64,000 nt of DNA from NCBI GenBank assembly GCA_026004675.1, contig BPJP01000003.1:310001-374000 (forward strand). The letters run 5' to 3'. This DNA is from Gemmatales bacterium. Lineage in GTDB: Bacteria; Planctomycetota; Planctomycetia; Gemmatales; Gemmataceae. The notes beneath the pieces were generated by a model. The model had not been told where the DNA came from and searched no databases. It saw only the letters and a list, made by a program, of their open reading frames with translations. The position numbers were made by a program, and so were the translations under genes. Shown in pieces: positions 29,846 to 40,156 of this stretch. Each line of letters begins with the position of its first letter. The first letter of the stretch is position 1.

Positions 29846-29902
29846 CTTCCAAACTCGTGCTGTCTGGGGAAACGCGACATGGTTGGCGGTCCGTTCTGCG
29901 CT

Positions 29903-30928
29903 CTATTTCCATGACAAGACGACCTTGCCCGACTGGCCCGACAGCATCGCTTCGAAGCCTTTTTCGAATTCGGTGTAGTGGAAGCGGTGGGTGATGACCG
30001 GTTTGATGTCGAGCCCGCTTTGCAGCATCACGGTCATCTTGTACCAGGTTTCGTACATTTCCCGGCCATAGATGCCTTTGATCGTGATCATGTTGAAGAT
30101 GACAGTGGACCAGTCGATGGCCATTTCTTTTTCCGGGATGCCGAGCATGGCGATTTTGCCGCCGTGGCACATGTTGGCGAGCATGTCGCGGAAGGCTCGC
30201 GGGTTTCCGGACATTTCCAAACCGATGTCGAAGCCCTCTTTCATGCCGAGTTCTTTTTGCACGTCGGCGAGGGATTGGCTGCGGACATCGACGGCCCGGG
30301 TGACTTTCATCTTTTTGGCGAGTTCGAGCCGATAGGGATTGACGTCGGTGATGACGACATAGCGGGCACCGGCATGCCGGACGACGGCAGCCGCCATGAT
30401 ACCGATCGGGCCAGCGCCCGTAATGAGCACGTCTTCTCCCAGGCAATCGAATGACAAAGCGGTATGCACCGCATTGCCGAACGGATCGAAGATGGCGGCC
30501 ACGTCCAGGTCGATGCCCGGTTCATGATGCCAGACGTTGGTCATCGGCAAGGCCATGTACTCGGCAAAAGCGCCAGGTCGATTGACGCCGATTCCTTGGG
30601 TGTCCTTGCACAGATGTCGTCGGCCAGCGAGACAATTCCGGCAGCGGCCGCAAACCACGTGCCCTTCGCCGCTGACAATGTCGCCGGGTCGAAAATCGGT
30701 CACATACGAGCCGACTTCCACGATCTCGCCGACGAACTCATGGCCAACGACCATCGGCGTCGGAATGGTGCGTGCGGCCCAGGCATCCCACTTGTAAATA
30801 TGCAGGTCCGTGCCGCAAATGCCGGTGCGGTCGACGCGGATCAATACTTCATCGACGCCGATTTTCGGTTCGGGAACATCCTGCAATTTCAAGCCGGGAC
30901 CGGGACCCGTTTTCACAAGGGCTTTCAT
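29903..30928 (-). CDS. tdh: L-threonine 3-dehydrogenase
   Basis: This is a 341-residue protein, the same length as characterised threonine dehydrogenases. It is a zinc-dependent medium-chain dehydrogenase: catalytic-zinc Cys in [22 protein letters not shown], and a four-cysteine structural zinc lobe ([15 protein letters not shown]). The Rossmann motif is [12 protein letters not shown], and the C-terminal [13 protein letters not shown] segment is specific to Tdh. It oxidises threonine to 2-amino-3-oxobutanoate with NAD. The start overlaps the upstream HD gene's stop by an ATGA, so they are co-transcribed. Confidence 0.94.
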   Translation of the reverse strand: MKALVKTGPGPGLKLQDVPEPKIGVDEVLIRVDRTGICGTDLHIYKWDAWAARTIPTPMVVGHEFVGEIVEVGSYVTDFRPGDIVSGEGHVVCGRCRNCLAGRRHLCKDTQGIGVNRPGAFAEYMALPMTNVWHHEPGIDLDVAAIFDPFGNAVHTALSFDCLGEDVLITGAGPIGIMAAAVVRHAGARYVVITDVNPYRLELAKKMKVTRAVDVRSQSLADVQKELGMKEGFDIGLEMSGNPRAFRDMLANMCHGGKIAMLGIPEKEMAIDWSTVIFNMITIKGIYGREMYETWYKMTVMLQSGLDIKPVITHRFHYTEFEKGFEAMLSGQSGKVVLSWK

Positions 30929-31530
30929 GAATTTCCATCTCGTTCGACTGTGTTTTCCCCTTCGCCGACCGCACCCTGCAGCAAATCCAACTCGCCGGCG
31001 ATGGTCTTCATGGCATCGATGCAGAATTGGATATGCTCGGTCAGGTCGACCCCGAAGTCCTGCGCGCCCCGCTCGATATCTTCGCGCTTGACATTGCGGG
31101 CGAATCCTTTCGACTTCATCTTTTTCTTGACGCTGGAGGCTTTCAAATCGGTTATGCCCGCGGGGCGCACGAGAGCGACGGCAGTGATCAGACCGCAGAG
31201 TTCGTCGCAGGCGTAAAGTGCCTTGTCCATCAGGTTGACACGCGGGCAATCGGGCAAATAATCGGCATGCGACTTGATCGCATAAATGACATCGTCGGGG
31301 TAGCCCCTTTCCTTGAGAATCTCGGCCCCTTTCAGGGGATGATCGGGGGGATCGGGCCAGCGTTCGTAATCGAAATCGTGCAACAACCCGACGATGCCCC
31401 AGCGCTCTTCGTCCTGATTGAGTTTGCGGGCGTAGGCACGCATGGCCGCTTCGACGGCAAGCATATGCTTGATCAGGCTTGGATTCTTGGTGTATTCGGT
31501 CAGCAATGCAAAGGCATCCGCGCGGTTCAT
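30925..31530 (-). CDS. HD-domain metal-dependent phosphohydrolase family protein
   Basis: This is a 201-residue protein. I chose ATG 31530, behind GGAG, over an upstream in-frame start. It shows the HD signature spread over [22 protein letters not shown] (His-Asp) and KSHADY. Such proteins hydrolyse phosphate esters or nucleotides, or act as regulatory hydrolases. It overlaps tdh by four bases, so expression is translationally coupled, but no biochemical link to threonine breakdown is known to me. Confidence 0.85.
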   Translation of the reverse strand: MNRADAFALLTEYTKNPSLIKHMLAVEAAMRAYARKLNQDEERWGIVGLLHDFDYERWPDPPDHPLKGAEILKERGYPDDVIYAIKSHADYLPDCPRVNLMDKALYACDELCGLITAVALVRPAGITDLKASSVKKKMKSKGFARNVKREDIERGAQDFGVDLTEHIQFCIDAMKTIAGELDLLQGAVGEGENTVERDGNS

Positions 31531-31797
31531 GCGATGTTCTCCGCCAGGGCTTGCTGCGTCAAAAAGCAAATCGTTTACGAAACACTCACTTCACGGAGAA
31601 ATGCCTGTACTGTGATTGTCGGATGGCATGCCGTCAACGTCAATGAGCGGGCGAAGCGGCGACAAGCCGACACAAAAAAATCTTGCCAGTAGCAGGAAAA
31701 CAAGAACAAAATCGATCGCCGGACCGACTAAGAATCGTCCTTTCATTTCGCCTCGGCTGCCGCCTGGAAACGGACGGCTTGAATCGGAGGAAAACCC

Positions 31798-34303
31798 ATG
31801 CGTTCGGCTTTTGGATTGCTTGCTGTATTCTTAGCCCATGAGGTCTTGGCGTCCCAGCCGGTCCAGTTCTCTGAAGAACCGAAAGTGATTCGGCAAGGCA
31901 CTCAAAGCGTGATTGTCTTTGCCGTCGCCAAACCGACCGACGTCGAAGTGGCCGTCCTTGATAGAAACGCCAAGGTCATCCGTCATTTGGCAGCAGGCGT
32001 CCTGGGCGGCAAAGAGCCTCCGCCTGCGCCGCTGAAAGCCGGCTTGAAACAGCGCATTGAATGGGACGGCGAAGACGATCTTGGCAAGCCAGCGAAAAAT
32101 GGCCCCTTCTCGGTTCGTATCCGACTCGGCATGTCGGTCGACTTTGGCCGAATGATCGGCGGCAGTCCCTACACCGGAACCATCGTCGGCATGCCTTACC
32201 GTGCTCCGGTCAACGGCTTGGCCGTCGACGCCAAAGGAGAACTGATCATCAAGATGCAGTCGTCCGTCGGCAGTCATGGCAATTCCGGGCTTTGGCCCTG
32301 GCATATCCGCCGTTTCGATCGCCAAGGCAAATACGTCAAGACCATTCTCCCCTATCCGCCGTCGACCGACGCCGCCAAAGCCAGCGGCTTTCAACTCCTC
32401 AGGGCCGCCGGCTTCACCCCCGCCAATCAAAACAGCTTGTACCCCCGTTTTTTACGTCTTTGGCAACGAACTCGTTCCGCGCGTCGTCGACAACCAACTC
32501 GTCTTTATTCATTCCGAGAAACGGGAGTTGAACTTCTTTAAACTCGACGGTTCCAACGAGGCGACGACGGTCCCCTTGTGGTCCGCGAAAGCGAAAGTCA
32601 ACTGCCCGCGCTGGTTGGATATCCAGGTCGCCATCTCCCCCGATGGTCGATATGCCTATCTTTCGAATGTTGCCGGCGTGGCCTACGACGGCAAAAAACC
32701 CGAAGACATCGATCCGAATTGGCCTCAGGGAAGAATCTACCGCAAAGACCTGAAACAGCCTGACCGCGATCCCGAACCGTTCTACGATCTGCCGCTTCCC
32801 GATTTCAGCAAGACGCCCTATTGGATGCCGAGCGCTTGGGACAAAAAGACAGCTGCTGCCGGTATCGATGTCGATGCTGACGGCCACGTCTTTGTTGGCG
32901 ATCTGGTCAATCACGAAGTCGTCGAGATTTCGCCCGAGGGAAAAAGGGTAAGCGCCGTCAAAGTGCCCTGGCCTGACAAGGTCATGGTGTCGCGAAGAAC
33001 CGGCACGTTGTACGTGATTTCCCGCAAGGTGTCGCGAGGCCAATTGCCGCCGGCCAAACTCAGCAAGATTACCGGACGTGGGAAAGACGCCAAAATCGTG
33101 GCCGAATTGCAACTCGAAGGAACCATCGGGGGAGCCTACACGCTCGACGAATCGGGCAAGGCGCCCGTGCTGTGGCTTGCCGGTTCCGTTGACGGCACCG
33201 ATCGATTGGTCCGCGTTGAAGACCGAGGCAACAACTTTGTCATCACGGGCGATCGCTTCCTCAATGCGGATGCCAACGCCATCGCTTTCGTCGGCTATCT
33301 CGACGTCGATGCCGAGGCGGAATTGGTTTATGTCACAAGGTCGGGCGACAAAATCTGGCGCTTTGACGGCAGAACGGGGCAAGGAGGGTTGATTCCCATT
33401 AAGGCCGTCGATCTGGCGATCGGGAGAAACGGCATGATCTACACGTGGGGAACGGGCGGATACCAAGGGCCGATCGCACGCTACTCGCGCGACTTGAAAC
33501 CGGCGCCCCTCGCATCGGGCGAGCATACCTACGGCTATCTCTACGGTCGAGCCGGCCGAGGCGCGAGCGTATGTGGCATCGATGTCGATCTGCTTGGCCG
33601 GGTTTTCGCCACCTGGGGCACCAACCGCTGTTTTGTGCTCGCCTACGATGCCGAAGGCAAACCCGTGCCGTTCAAACGCAAAGCCATTATGCAGACCAGG
33701 AAAGGACCGGAAGAAGTGCCGGTGGCAATTTCCGGCGTCGCGGGCTATGGCGGCAGCTTGCGCGTCGATTACCAGGGCAACCTCTACTTGCTGCAGAAAA
33801 AACTGCCCAAAGATTTCCACCCGCCCAAGGAATGGGCCAAAGACGAAGCCTATCGCCATGCCGTCGGCACCATTTACAAATTCCCGCCCGAAGGGGGTGA
33901 GGTCCATGCCGACAACTCTTACCGGGTTAAAGAAGTAGTCGGAGCCGTGCGCGCCTATCCCGACTGCGGACCGATCAGCCAATGGCGCTGCGCCGGCTCG
34001 TGCGCCTGTACCAAACCACGTTTCGACGTCGACGGGTATGGCCGCCTTTACATTCCCAATGGCATCACTTTTCGGGTGTCCGTACGAGACAATAACAACA
34101 ACGAAATCGTTGGTTTCGGAGGCTACGGCAATCTCGATTGCCAGGGACCCAAAAGCAACGAACCTTCGCCGTCGATCCCGCTCGGATGGCCCGTCGCTGT
34201 CGGTGCCAGCGACGACTTCATCTACGTTGGCGACTGCCTCAACCACCGCGTTGTTCGCGTCGACAAGAAGTTTGCCGCCGTTCGCTCTGTTCCTATCAAG
34301 TGA
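31798..34303 (+). CDS. Secreted NHL/beta-propeller-type protein, one frameshift
   Basis: GGAGG precedes ATG 31798. A signal peptide ends near residue 19 (VLAS/Q). An N-terminal domain contains a FlgD-like segment (DVEVAVLDRNAKVIRHL ... IEWDGEDDLGKPA). The long remainder has repeated blade-like units of the type GIDVDADGHVFVGDLVNHEV and DDFIYVGDCLNHRVVRVD, typical of NHL/SMP-30-like propellers. The frame breaks at CCCCC (32442-32446); removing one C gives 834 residues. Several cysteines occur late (CRCAGSCAC-like). It is probably periplasmic or surface-exposed; ligand unknown. Confidence 0.78.
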
Positions 34304-34372
34304 CCTCGCACTTCCATGCGAAAATCGCTAAGGTGAGCACTCGGACTCAACCTCGAAGCGGATGAATTTCGC

Positions 34373-35611
34373 ATGAACGCAAAAGAATATGATGTCACGA
34401 TCGTTGGTGGCGGCATTGTCGGCCTGGCCACCGCAATGGCCCTGACTGCCGAGTATCGCTTGTCCCTGCTGATCATCGAAGCGGAAAACCGGATCGCCTC
34501 TCACCAGACGGGGCACAACAGCGGCGTCATTCACTCCGGCCTCTACTACAAACCCGGCTCTTACAAGGCCCGCAATTGTGTCGAAGGTCGGGAGGCCCTT
34601 TATCGCTTTTGCCAGGAACAAGGCATTCCCCACGAACGCTGCGGCAAAATCGTTGTCGCCGTCGACGACAGCGAGTTGCCTGCTTTGGAAGAACTCGAAC
34701 GCCGCGGCACGGCCAATGGCTTGAAAGGACTGCAACGCCTTGATGCCCAGGGCATCCGCGACCACGAACCCCATTGCACCGGCATTGCCGGCCTCTTCGT
34801 GCCGGAAACCGGCATCGTCGATTTCACCAAGGTAGCCCAGGCCTATGCCCGGCTGGTCGAACAGGCAGGCGGAGAACTGAGGCTTTCGGCCAGGCTGATC
34901 GGCTGCCAGCCCGATCGCGCCGGCCTGACACTCGAAACGACACGAGGGGAAATTCGTACCCGCGCACTGGTCAATTGCGCCGGCTTGCAATGCGACCGCG
35001 TCGCCCGGTTGTGCGGCGTCGAGCCGGGGTTGCAGATCGTTCCGTTTCGCGGCGAATACTACGAACTGATCCCCTCCCGCCGACATCTCGTCAAAAACCT
35101 GATCTATCCTGTACCCGATCCGCGATTTCCTTTTTTGGGCGTACATTTCACGCGCATGATCAAGGGAGGAGTCGAAGCCGGGCCGAACGCTGTCTTGGCT
35201 TTTCGCCGCGAAGGCTATTCCTGGGCGAGCTTTTCCGTTCGCGATACCGCCGAGCTGCTTGCTTACTCGGGTTTCTGGAAGATGGCTTTCAAGTATTGGA
35301 AAACAGGCTGCGGCGAAATGTATCGCTCGCTCAGCAAAAAAGCCTTCTGCACTGCATTGCAACGACTTTTGCCCGAATTGACCGTAGCCGACCTCGAACC
35401 CGCCGGCGCTGGCGTTCGCGCCCAGGCGGTCGAACCGACCGGCGCGCTTGTCGATGATTTCCGCATCGTGGAGCGGGAACGCATGATTCACGTCCTCAAT
35501 GCTCCGTCGCCGGCGGCGACAGCTTCAATCGCCATTGGTCGAACCATTGCCGAGAAAGCGGCCCGGAATTTCGACCTTCATTTGAAGGAATCGAAGCCTC
35601 AGTCCGCGTGA
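34373..35611 (+). CDS. lhgO: L-2-hydroxyglutarate oxidase
   Basis: This is a 412-residue FAD-dependent oxidoreductase of the DAO/GlpD superfamily. The FAD motif VTIVGGGIVGLATA is at the N-terminus, followed by the LhgO-typical QTGHNSGVIHSGLYY motif and AGLFVPETGIVDF. It oxidises L-2-hydroxyglutarate to 2-oxoglutarate, feeding electrons to quinones, and removes a side product of 2-oxoglutarate metabolism. Start ATG 34373. It is 69 bases downstream of the propeller gene. No frameshift. Confidence 0.93.
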   Translation: MNAKEYDVTIVGGGIVGLATAMALTAEYRLSLLIIEAENRIASHQTGHNSGVIHSGLYYKPGSYKARNCVEGREALYRFCQEQGIPHERCGKIVVAVDDSELPALEELERRGTANGLKGLQRLDAQGIRDHEPHCTGIAGLFVPETGIVDFTKVAQAYARLVEQAGGELRLSARLIGCQPDRAGLTLETTRGEIRTRALVNCAGLQCDRVARLCGVEPGLQIVPFRGEYYELIPSRRHLVKNLIYPVPDPRFPFLGVHFTRMIKGGVEAGPNAVLAFRREGYSWASFSVRDTAELLAYSGFWKMAFKYWKTGCGEMYRSLSKKAFCTALQRLLPELTVADLEPAGAGVRAQAVEPTGALVDDFRIVERERMIHVLNAPSPAATASIAIGRTIAEKAARNFDLHLKESKPQSA

Positions 35612-35714
35612 CCACAGGTCCGTGGAATTTTTTTGTAACAACCCGGAAAGCGAAAAGTGTACGCTCATTGGGTATTCCTTTCCCGATGGGCACCATGAAG
35701 ACCGGAGAGAAGCC

Positions 35715-36938
35715 ATGAATCGACTATCGCGACGGGAGATGCTGGCAAGCTCCACAGTTCTTGCGGGAAGCATATTGGCTTCGACCTCACGGGCGAAACC
35801 TGCCCAACCTCCGGCAGGCGTTCCGGAAGCCAAACCCGAAGACATCGGCCTCGATCCGCGCCGTTTGCAGGTTGCTTACGATCTACTCGCCAAATGGACG
35901 AATGGCCCCAAAGCGCCGGTACCTTCGGCGGTCATCCTGGTCGGGCGAAATGGCAGAAGAGTTGCGGCACGTCGCTTTGGCCGAATGGGCCCCGAACCTG
36001 ACGCCAAACCGATTCGCCACGACGCCATGTTCTACATGGCTTCAGTCACCAAGCCGGTGGTTTTCACGGCGGCCATGCTTTTGGTTGAGCGCGGCCAACT
36101 CAATCTGAGCGATCGGGTGACGCGTTATATTCCTGAGTTTGCCGTGAACGGCAAAGAGGAAACACTTGTTTTACATCTTTTTACTCATACGTCCGGTTTG
36201 CCAGACGAACCGCCGAACAACGCCAGGTTGCGTGATGCACAGGCACCACTCAAGGCGTTTATCAGCGACTCGATCAAGGCCAAACCACTCTTCGAGCCAG
36301 GCACACGCTTCAGCTACTCAAGCTCGGCGACCCTAACGGTGGCCGAAATCGTGCAACGACTTTCTGGGCAATCGATCCACGATTTTGTTCACCGCGAAAT
36401 CCTCGATCCCCTCGGTTTGAAGTCGACGGGGTTAGGTTCCAAGGGGTTCGATCGCGATCGACTGGTCCGCACGACGCTGCCCGCTTACCAGAAAGGAATC
36501 AAAGGCCATTGGAACAGCCGATACTGGCAGGAACTCGGGTCGCCTGCAGGAGGTCTGTTCAGCACGGCTGAAGACTATGCTGTCCTTTGTGCATTGATGC
36601 TCAACGGTGGCGAATGGGGCCAGGTGCGGCTTCTTTCTCCCGCCACAGTGCATATGATGACGACCAATCGCCTGAACGATCTGCCGAAATTGCCCGAACC
36701 CATCCGCCGAACGCAGCCGTGGGGACTTGGTTGGAAGCTGAACCACCTGGGCTTGCCGGGCAGTTGGAGCGACCTCCTCGATCGAGACGTTTTCGGACAC
36801 ACCGGTTCCGCAGGCAATGTGGTTTGGATGAATCCACAAACGAAGGGCTTCTGCATCATCTTTACGAATTATCTGCGAGCCAAAGCGCCATGGAGGCTTG
36901 TGCATCTTTGCAACGCGGTTGCCGCCTCTTTCGTGTGA
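35715..36938 (+). CDS. Tat-exported serine hydrolase, beta-lactamase (class C/esterase) family
   Basis: This is a 407-residue protein. Start ATG 35715 follows GGAG and gives a twin-arginine signal (LSRREMLASS). The catalytic Ser-x-x-Lys is in MASVTKPVVF, the Tyr motif appears as FSYSSSAT, and the third motif is HTGSAG near the C-terminus. These define the class C beta-lactamase/D-aminopeptidase/esterase fold. The asymmetric Tyr motif (Tyr-Ser-Ser rather than Tyr-x-Asn) points to an esterase or peptidase more than an antibiotic-hydrolysing enzyme. Act in periplasm likely. Confidence 0.9.
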   Translation: MNRLSRREMLASSTVLAGSILASTSRAKPAQPPAGVPEAKPEDIGLDPRRLQVAYDLLAKWTNGPKAPVPSAVILVGRNGRRVAARRFGRMGPEPDAKPIRHDAMFYMASVTKPVVFTAAMLLVERGQLNLSDRVTRYIPEFAVNGKEETLVLHLFTHTSGLPDEPPNNARLRDAQAPLKAFISDSIKAKPLFEPGTRFSYSSSATLTVAEIVQRLSGQSIHDFVHREILDPLGLKSTGLGSKGFDRDRLVRTTLPAYQKGIKGHWNSRYWQELGSPAGGLFSTAEDYAVLCALMLNGGEWGQVRLLSPATVHMMTTNRLNDLPKLPEPIRRTQPWGLGWKLNHLGLPGSWSDLLDRDVFGHTGSAGNVVWMNPQTKGFCIIFTNYLRAKAPWRLVHLCNAVAASFV

Positions 36939-37199
36939 TGCATCTTCGTCGCATCCGAAAAAGCCTCGGTCCTCGCTGTCCCCTTCAGCGTCTCGATTGA
37001 CACAAAAACAATCGCTTGGCCTTTCGTCCTTAATGCGGCAAGAAGACCAAAGGCTTGATACACTGTCAAGACTGCCAGTGTTTAGTCTTTGTCGGAGCGC
37101 TTCGAGGAGCGGCAGTCGTTCGATCTCCAGCTGAAGAGCGATTTTACCGTGATCGAACGTCGCTCTGTGTACGCGAAATCCCCAACTTGGAAGGATACG

Positions 37200-38531
37200 A
37201 TGAAAGCCAACCCAGCGTGTTTGTGCGTCCTGTTCGTCGCCGCGACGCTTACGGCAGAAGAACCAAAACGAGCGGACGATCCGAAAATCATCGAACTATT
37301 AAAAAACATGCGTGACAATGAAGGACGACGCCTGCCCAAGGTGAATGTGGAGGGAGTAGGAGCTCCCAAACGTGGTCCCTACCATCGCGATTACTGCAAC
37401 AAAATGGTTTACGCGCCGGACCGCGAGACCGCGCTTTATATGGGAGGAAGTCATCAAACCTGGCGTGGCAACGACGTTTGGGAATATCATCTCGGCTCCA
37501 ATACGTGGAATCAGCTTTTTGCCCCAGACGGTGGCAACCATGCCCATCTCAAATACACGTTGTATTTCGGAGCGCTCAAGTCGATCCGCCGTGACCCCAA
37601 GGGCAAGGTCGATGAATCGACGCTATCCCGAAAAGACAGAGAAGAACTCGAAAAAACGCGCGACTGGTGGAAAAAGAACGTAATCAACCAGAAAGGGAAT
37701 ATCACCACTCGCAAGGGCGGTCCAATCATGAACGCGCACACTTGGGATGGGATCACTTACGATCCGCTTGTCAAACGCGTTCTTTGGGCTTCGGGGGCTG
37801 GTCCGGCCAGCTTACCCCAGTACCACGCTTATCTCATGGGGATTCCGTTTGACAAACTGGAGGTCGATCCGACTTACACGAGGATGTGGATGTTCGAACC
37901 AGCCAAACGAGCGTGGATCCATTACAGGCACACCGGGCCGATGCCCCAACTCCGGGGTATGGGGGCGTCGATGTGCTATATCGACGATCTCAAAAAATCC
38001 ATCTACTACGTTGCGGCGACGAATGTTTCGCCGCCTGCATTCGAAATGTGGACCTTCGATGCGGTCGCCGACAAATGGCAAGAGCTGAAGCCAAATGGGG
38101 GCAAGGCGATCAGTGTGCTCGCGAGCAAAGAAAAGGTCGCCCCGATAGCGGAACAACAAATGGCCTACAGCCCCCAACATAAAAAGCTGGTTGCCGTGCT
38201 GAAGCACGACACTTTCGTCTATGACGTCGTCAGGAACCGATGGGCGAAGGTGAACACCGACACACGCATCGACGCTCACGATGCCCGCACCATTTTCGCA
38301 TACGACTGTATCAATGACGTGTTTCTGCTCGCCAATCCCAGGACGAAAAACGGACCGAAGCTGGCTGCATTCTCCCTGAAGACCAATTCGTGGGAGCCGC
38401 TCAAATGGCAGGGAGACTCCATCCCGGGCGGCTTGTATGTCAACTACATGGGCTACTTCGACCCCCTCCATAACGTTTTTGTCCTCGACGGCGGCAACAA
38501 CATTTGGGTCTATCGCTATCGCAGGAATTGA
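37200..38531 (+). CDS. Secreted Kelch/galactose-oxidase-like beta-propeller protein
   Basis: This is a 443-residue protein. Start ATG 37200 follows GGAAGG; an earlier in-frame start would add an implausible charged leader. A short signal peptide ends near residue 20. Repeated units such as NDVWEYHLGSNTW, DPTYTRMWMFEPAKRAW and FEMWTFDAVADKW have the Trp-x-[YF]-x6-[NK]-x-W Kelch pattern. The family is common in planctomycete secretomes. No catalytic copper or tyrosine-cysteine site was identified, so binding rather than catalysis is the safer guess. Confidence 0.8.
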   Translation: MKANPACLCVLFVAATLTAEEPKRADDPKIIELLKNMRDNEGRRLPKVNVEGVGAPKRGPYHRDYCNKMVYAPDRETALYMGGSHQTWRGNDVWEYHLGSNTWNQLFAPDGGNHAHLKYTLYFGALKSIRRDPKGKVDESTLSRKDREELEKTRDWWKKNVINQKGNITTRKGGPIMNAHTWDGITYDPLVKRVLWASGAGPASLPQYHAYLMGIPFDKLEVDPTYTRMWMFEPAKRAWIHYRHTGPMPQLRGMGASMCYIDDLKKSIYYVAATNVSPPAFEMWTFDAVADKWQELKPNGGKAISVLASKEKVAPIAEQQMAYSPQHKKLVAVLKHDTFVYDVVRNRWAKVNTDTRIDAHDARTIFAYDCINDVFLLANPRTKNGPKLAAFSLKTNSWEPLKWQGDSIPGGLYVNYMGYFDPLHNVFVLDGGNNIWVYRYRRN

Positions 38532-38730
38532 GAAAGAAAGCATTCCATTCGTTCGACTCGCGTCGTTCGGTACGGCAAATCGGCTCGAGGTGCTCCCTAT
38601 TCGGCTTTTCGAGCCGCGATTCTCGTTTTTGCGTTGCCCGCTTGCAGGTGTCGTGCTACGATCATACCAAAGAACCAAATTCCCGCCTTTTGCTCTCCAG
38701 TGAGAATCACGCCAGAAAGTGGAGCGCGTC

Positions 38731-40101
38731 ATGCGATCACGAGTCGGTTGTGCGGAATTCCGGAACGACCTGCGGATGAGTCGGCGAAGTTTTCTGCAGG
38801 CTGGTATCCTCGGCACGGCTGGGTTGTCGCTCGCCGATGTCCTTCGTCACGAGGCCCAGGCCGGTTCGTCGGCGCAACGAAGGCGGCCTTCGGTGATTCT
38901 TTTGTGGATGCGTGGCGGCCCCAGCCATATTGATATGTGGGATCCGAAGCCGGATGCACCTGTCGAATATCGCGGCGAATTCGGCGTAGCAAAAACATCG
39001 GTTCCGGGGATTCTGCTGAGCGACATGTTGCCGATGTGCGGCCGACTGATGCACAAATGGTCGATTGTCCGCAGCTTGCATCATGACAACGCGGGGCATT
39101 CGGCTGCCGACCAGATCTGCTTCACCGGCTATCCTCCTGGACGCGATGTCAACGTCAATGTTCATCCCAGTTGCGGGTCGATCGTTGCCAGGCAGTTGGG
39201 GCACCAGAATCGTAAGCTGCCTGCTTATGTCATGATTCCGCGAGAGGTCCCGGGTACCGGTCCTGCTTATTTGGGCGTGGCCTATAAGGCGTTTTCCACC
39301 AATGCCGACCCGGCCGACCCTGGCCCGTTTCGGATCCCCAATTTCGCTCTGCCTCAAGGCATTACGTTAGAAACGGTCGGCGAGCGGAAAAAGTTACTGA
39401 CAAGCTTCGACAACTTGCGCCGTGACGTCGATAACTCCGGCCAGCTCGACGCGATGGATGGCTACCAGCAGCAAGCGTGGGAGATCGTTACTTCTTCCGC
39501 TGCGCGGGCAGCTTTCGATCTCGACAAGGAACCCGATTCGATTCGGCAGCGATATGGCTTTATGGAACCCTTTCGACCGCCCGAATCGAATCGCTGCGGT
39601 GCACCCGCCTGGAGCCAGCGCATTCTGCTCGCCCGCCGACTTATCGAAGCAGGGGTCCGGCTTGTGACTGTCGATTTACGCTGGTGGGACACGCACGTCA
39701 AAGGCTTTGAATCGTTACGCGAAGGCTTTTTGCCTCGATTCGATCGCGCTTACAGTGCGCTGATCGAGGATTTGGACCAGCGTGGGCTTTTGTCGTCAAC
39801 TTTGGTGATCGCTTGGGGCGAATTCGGGCGAACGCCGAAGGTCAACAAAGACGCGGGCCGCGATCATTACCCACGCGTCTTCAGTGCCGCCTTGGCAGGG
39901 GGTCCCGTTAAAGGCGGCCGGGTTGTGGGTGAATCCGATTCGAAAGGGGCCTTTCCCAAACTCAATGCGAAAAAGCCTCAGGATGTTCTGGCCCTCCTCT
40001 ATAGACACATGGGGATCGATACGACGATCCAATACCTCAACGAAACGGGACGCCCCATTCCCGTTTTGCAGGATGGCAAACCGATCGACGAATTGTGCTG
40101 A
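38731..40101 (+). CDS. DUF1501 domain-containing Tat-exported protein
   Basis: This is a 456-residue protein. ATG 38731 follows GGAG and leads into a twin-arginine signal (MSRRSFLQAGILGT) at residues about 16-30. The sequence shows the DUF1501 core: LWMRGGPSHIDMWDPKPD, HHDNAGHSAADQICFTGY, and a late WGEFGRTPKVNKDAGRDHYP. It resembles alkaline-phosphatase/sulfatase-like folds with His and Asp metal ligands. DUF1501 genes are usually paired with a DUF1549/DUF1553 gene; here none is adjacent (the DUF1553 gene at 61.5-64 kb is distant). Confidence 0.93.
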   Translation: MRSRVGCAEFRNDLRMSRRSFLQAGILGTAGLSLADVLRHEAQAGSSAQRRRPSVILLWMRGGPSHIDMWDPKPDAPVEYRGEFGVAKTSVPGILLSDMLPMCGRLMHKWSIVRSLHHDNAGHSAADQICFTGYPPGRDVNVNVHPSCGSIVARQLGHQNRKLPAYVMIPREVPGTGPAYLGVAYKAFSTNADPADPGPFRIPNFALPQGITLETVGERKKLLTSFDNLRRDVDNSGQLDAMDGYQQQAWEIVTSSAARAAFDLDKEPDSIRQRYGFMEPFRPPESNRCGAPAWSQRILLARRLIEAGVRLVTVDLRWWDTHVKGFESLREGFLPRFDRAYSALIEDLDQRGLLSSTLVIAWGEFGRTPKVNKDAGRDHYPRVFSAALAGGPVKGGRVVGESDSKGAFPKLNAKKPQDVLALLYRHMGIDTTIQYLNETGRPIPVLQDGKPIDELC

Positions 40102-40156
40102 TCGGTCAGGTGATCCACGAAGCACGAGTGAACGGCCTGCACTTGGTTTTAGGATT

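Noticed and set aside
32414..34246. A roughly 600-codon minus-strand frame opposite the NHL protein
   Set aside because: It is antisense to a propeller gene with clear blade motifs, has no ribosome site or domain, and is explained by GC-rich codon use.
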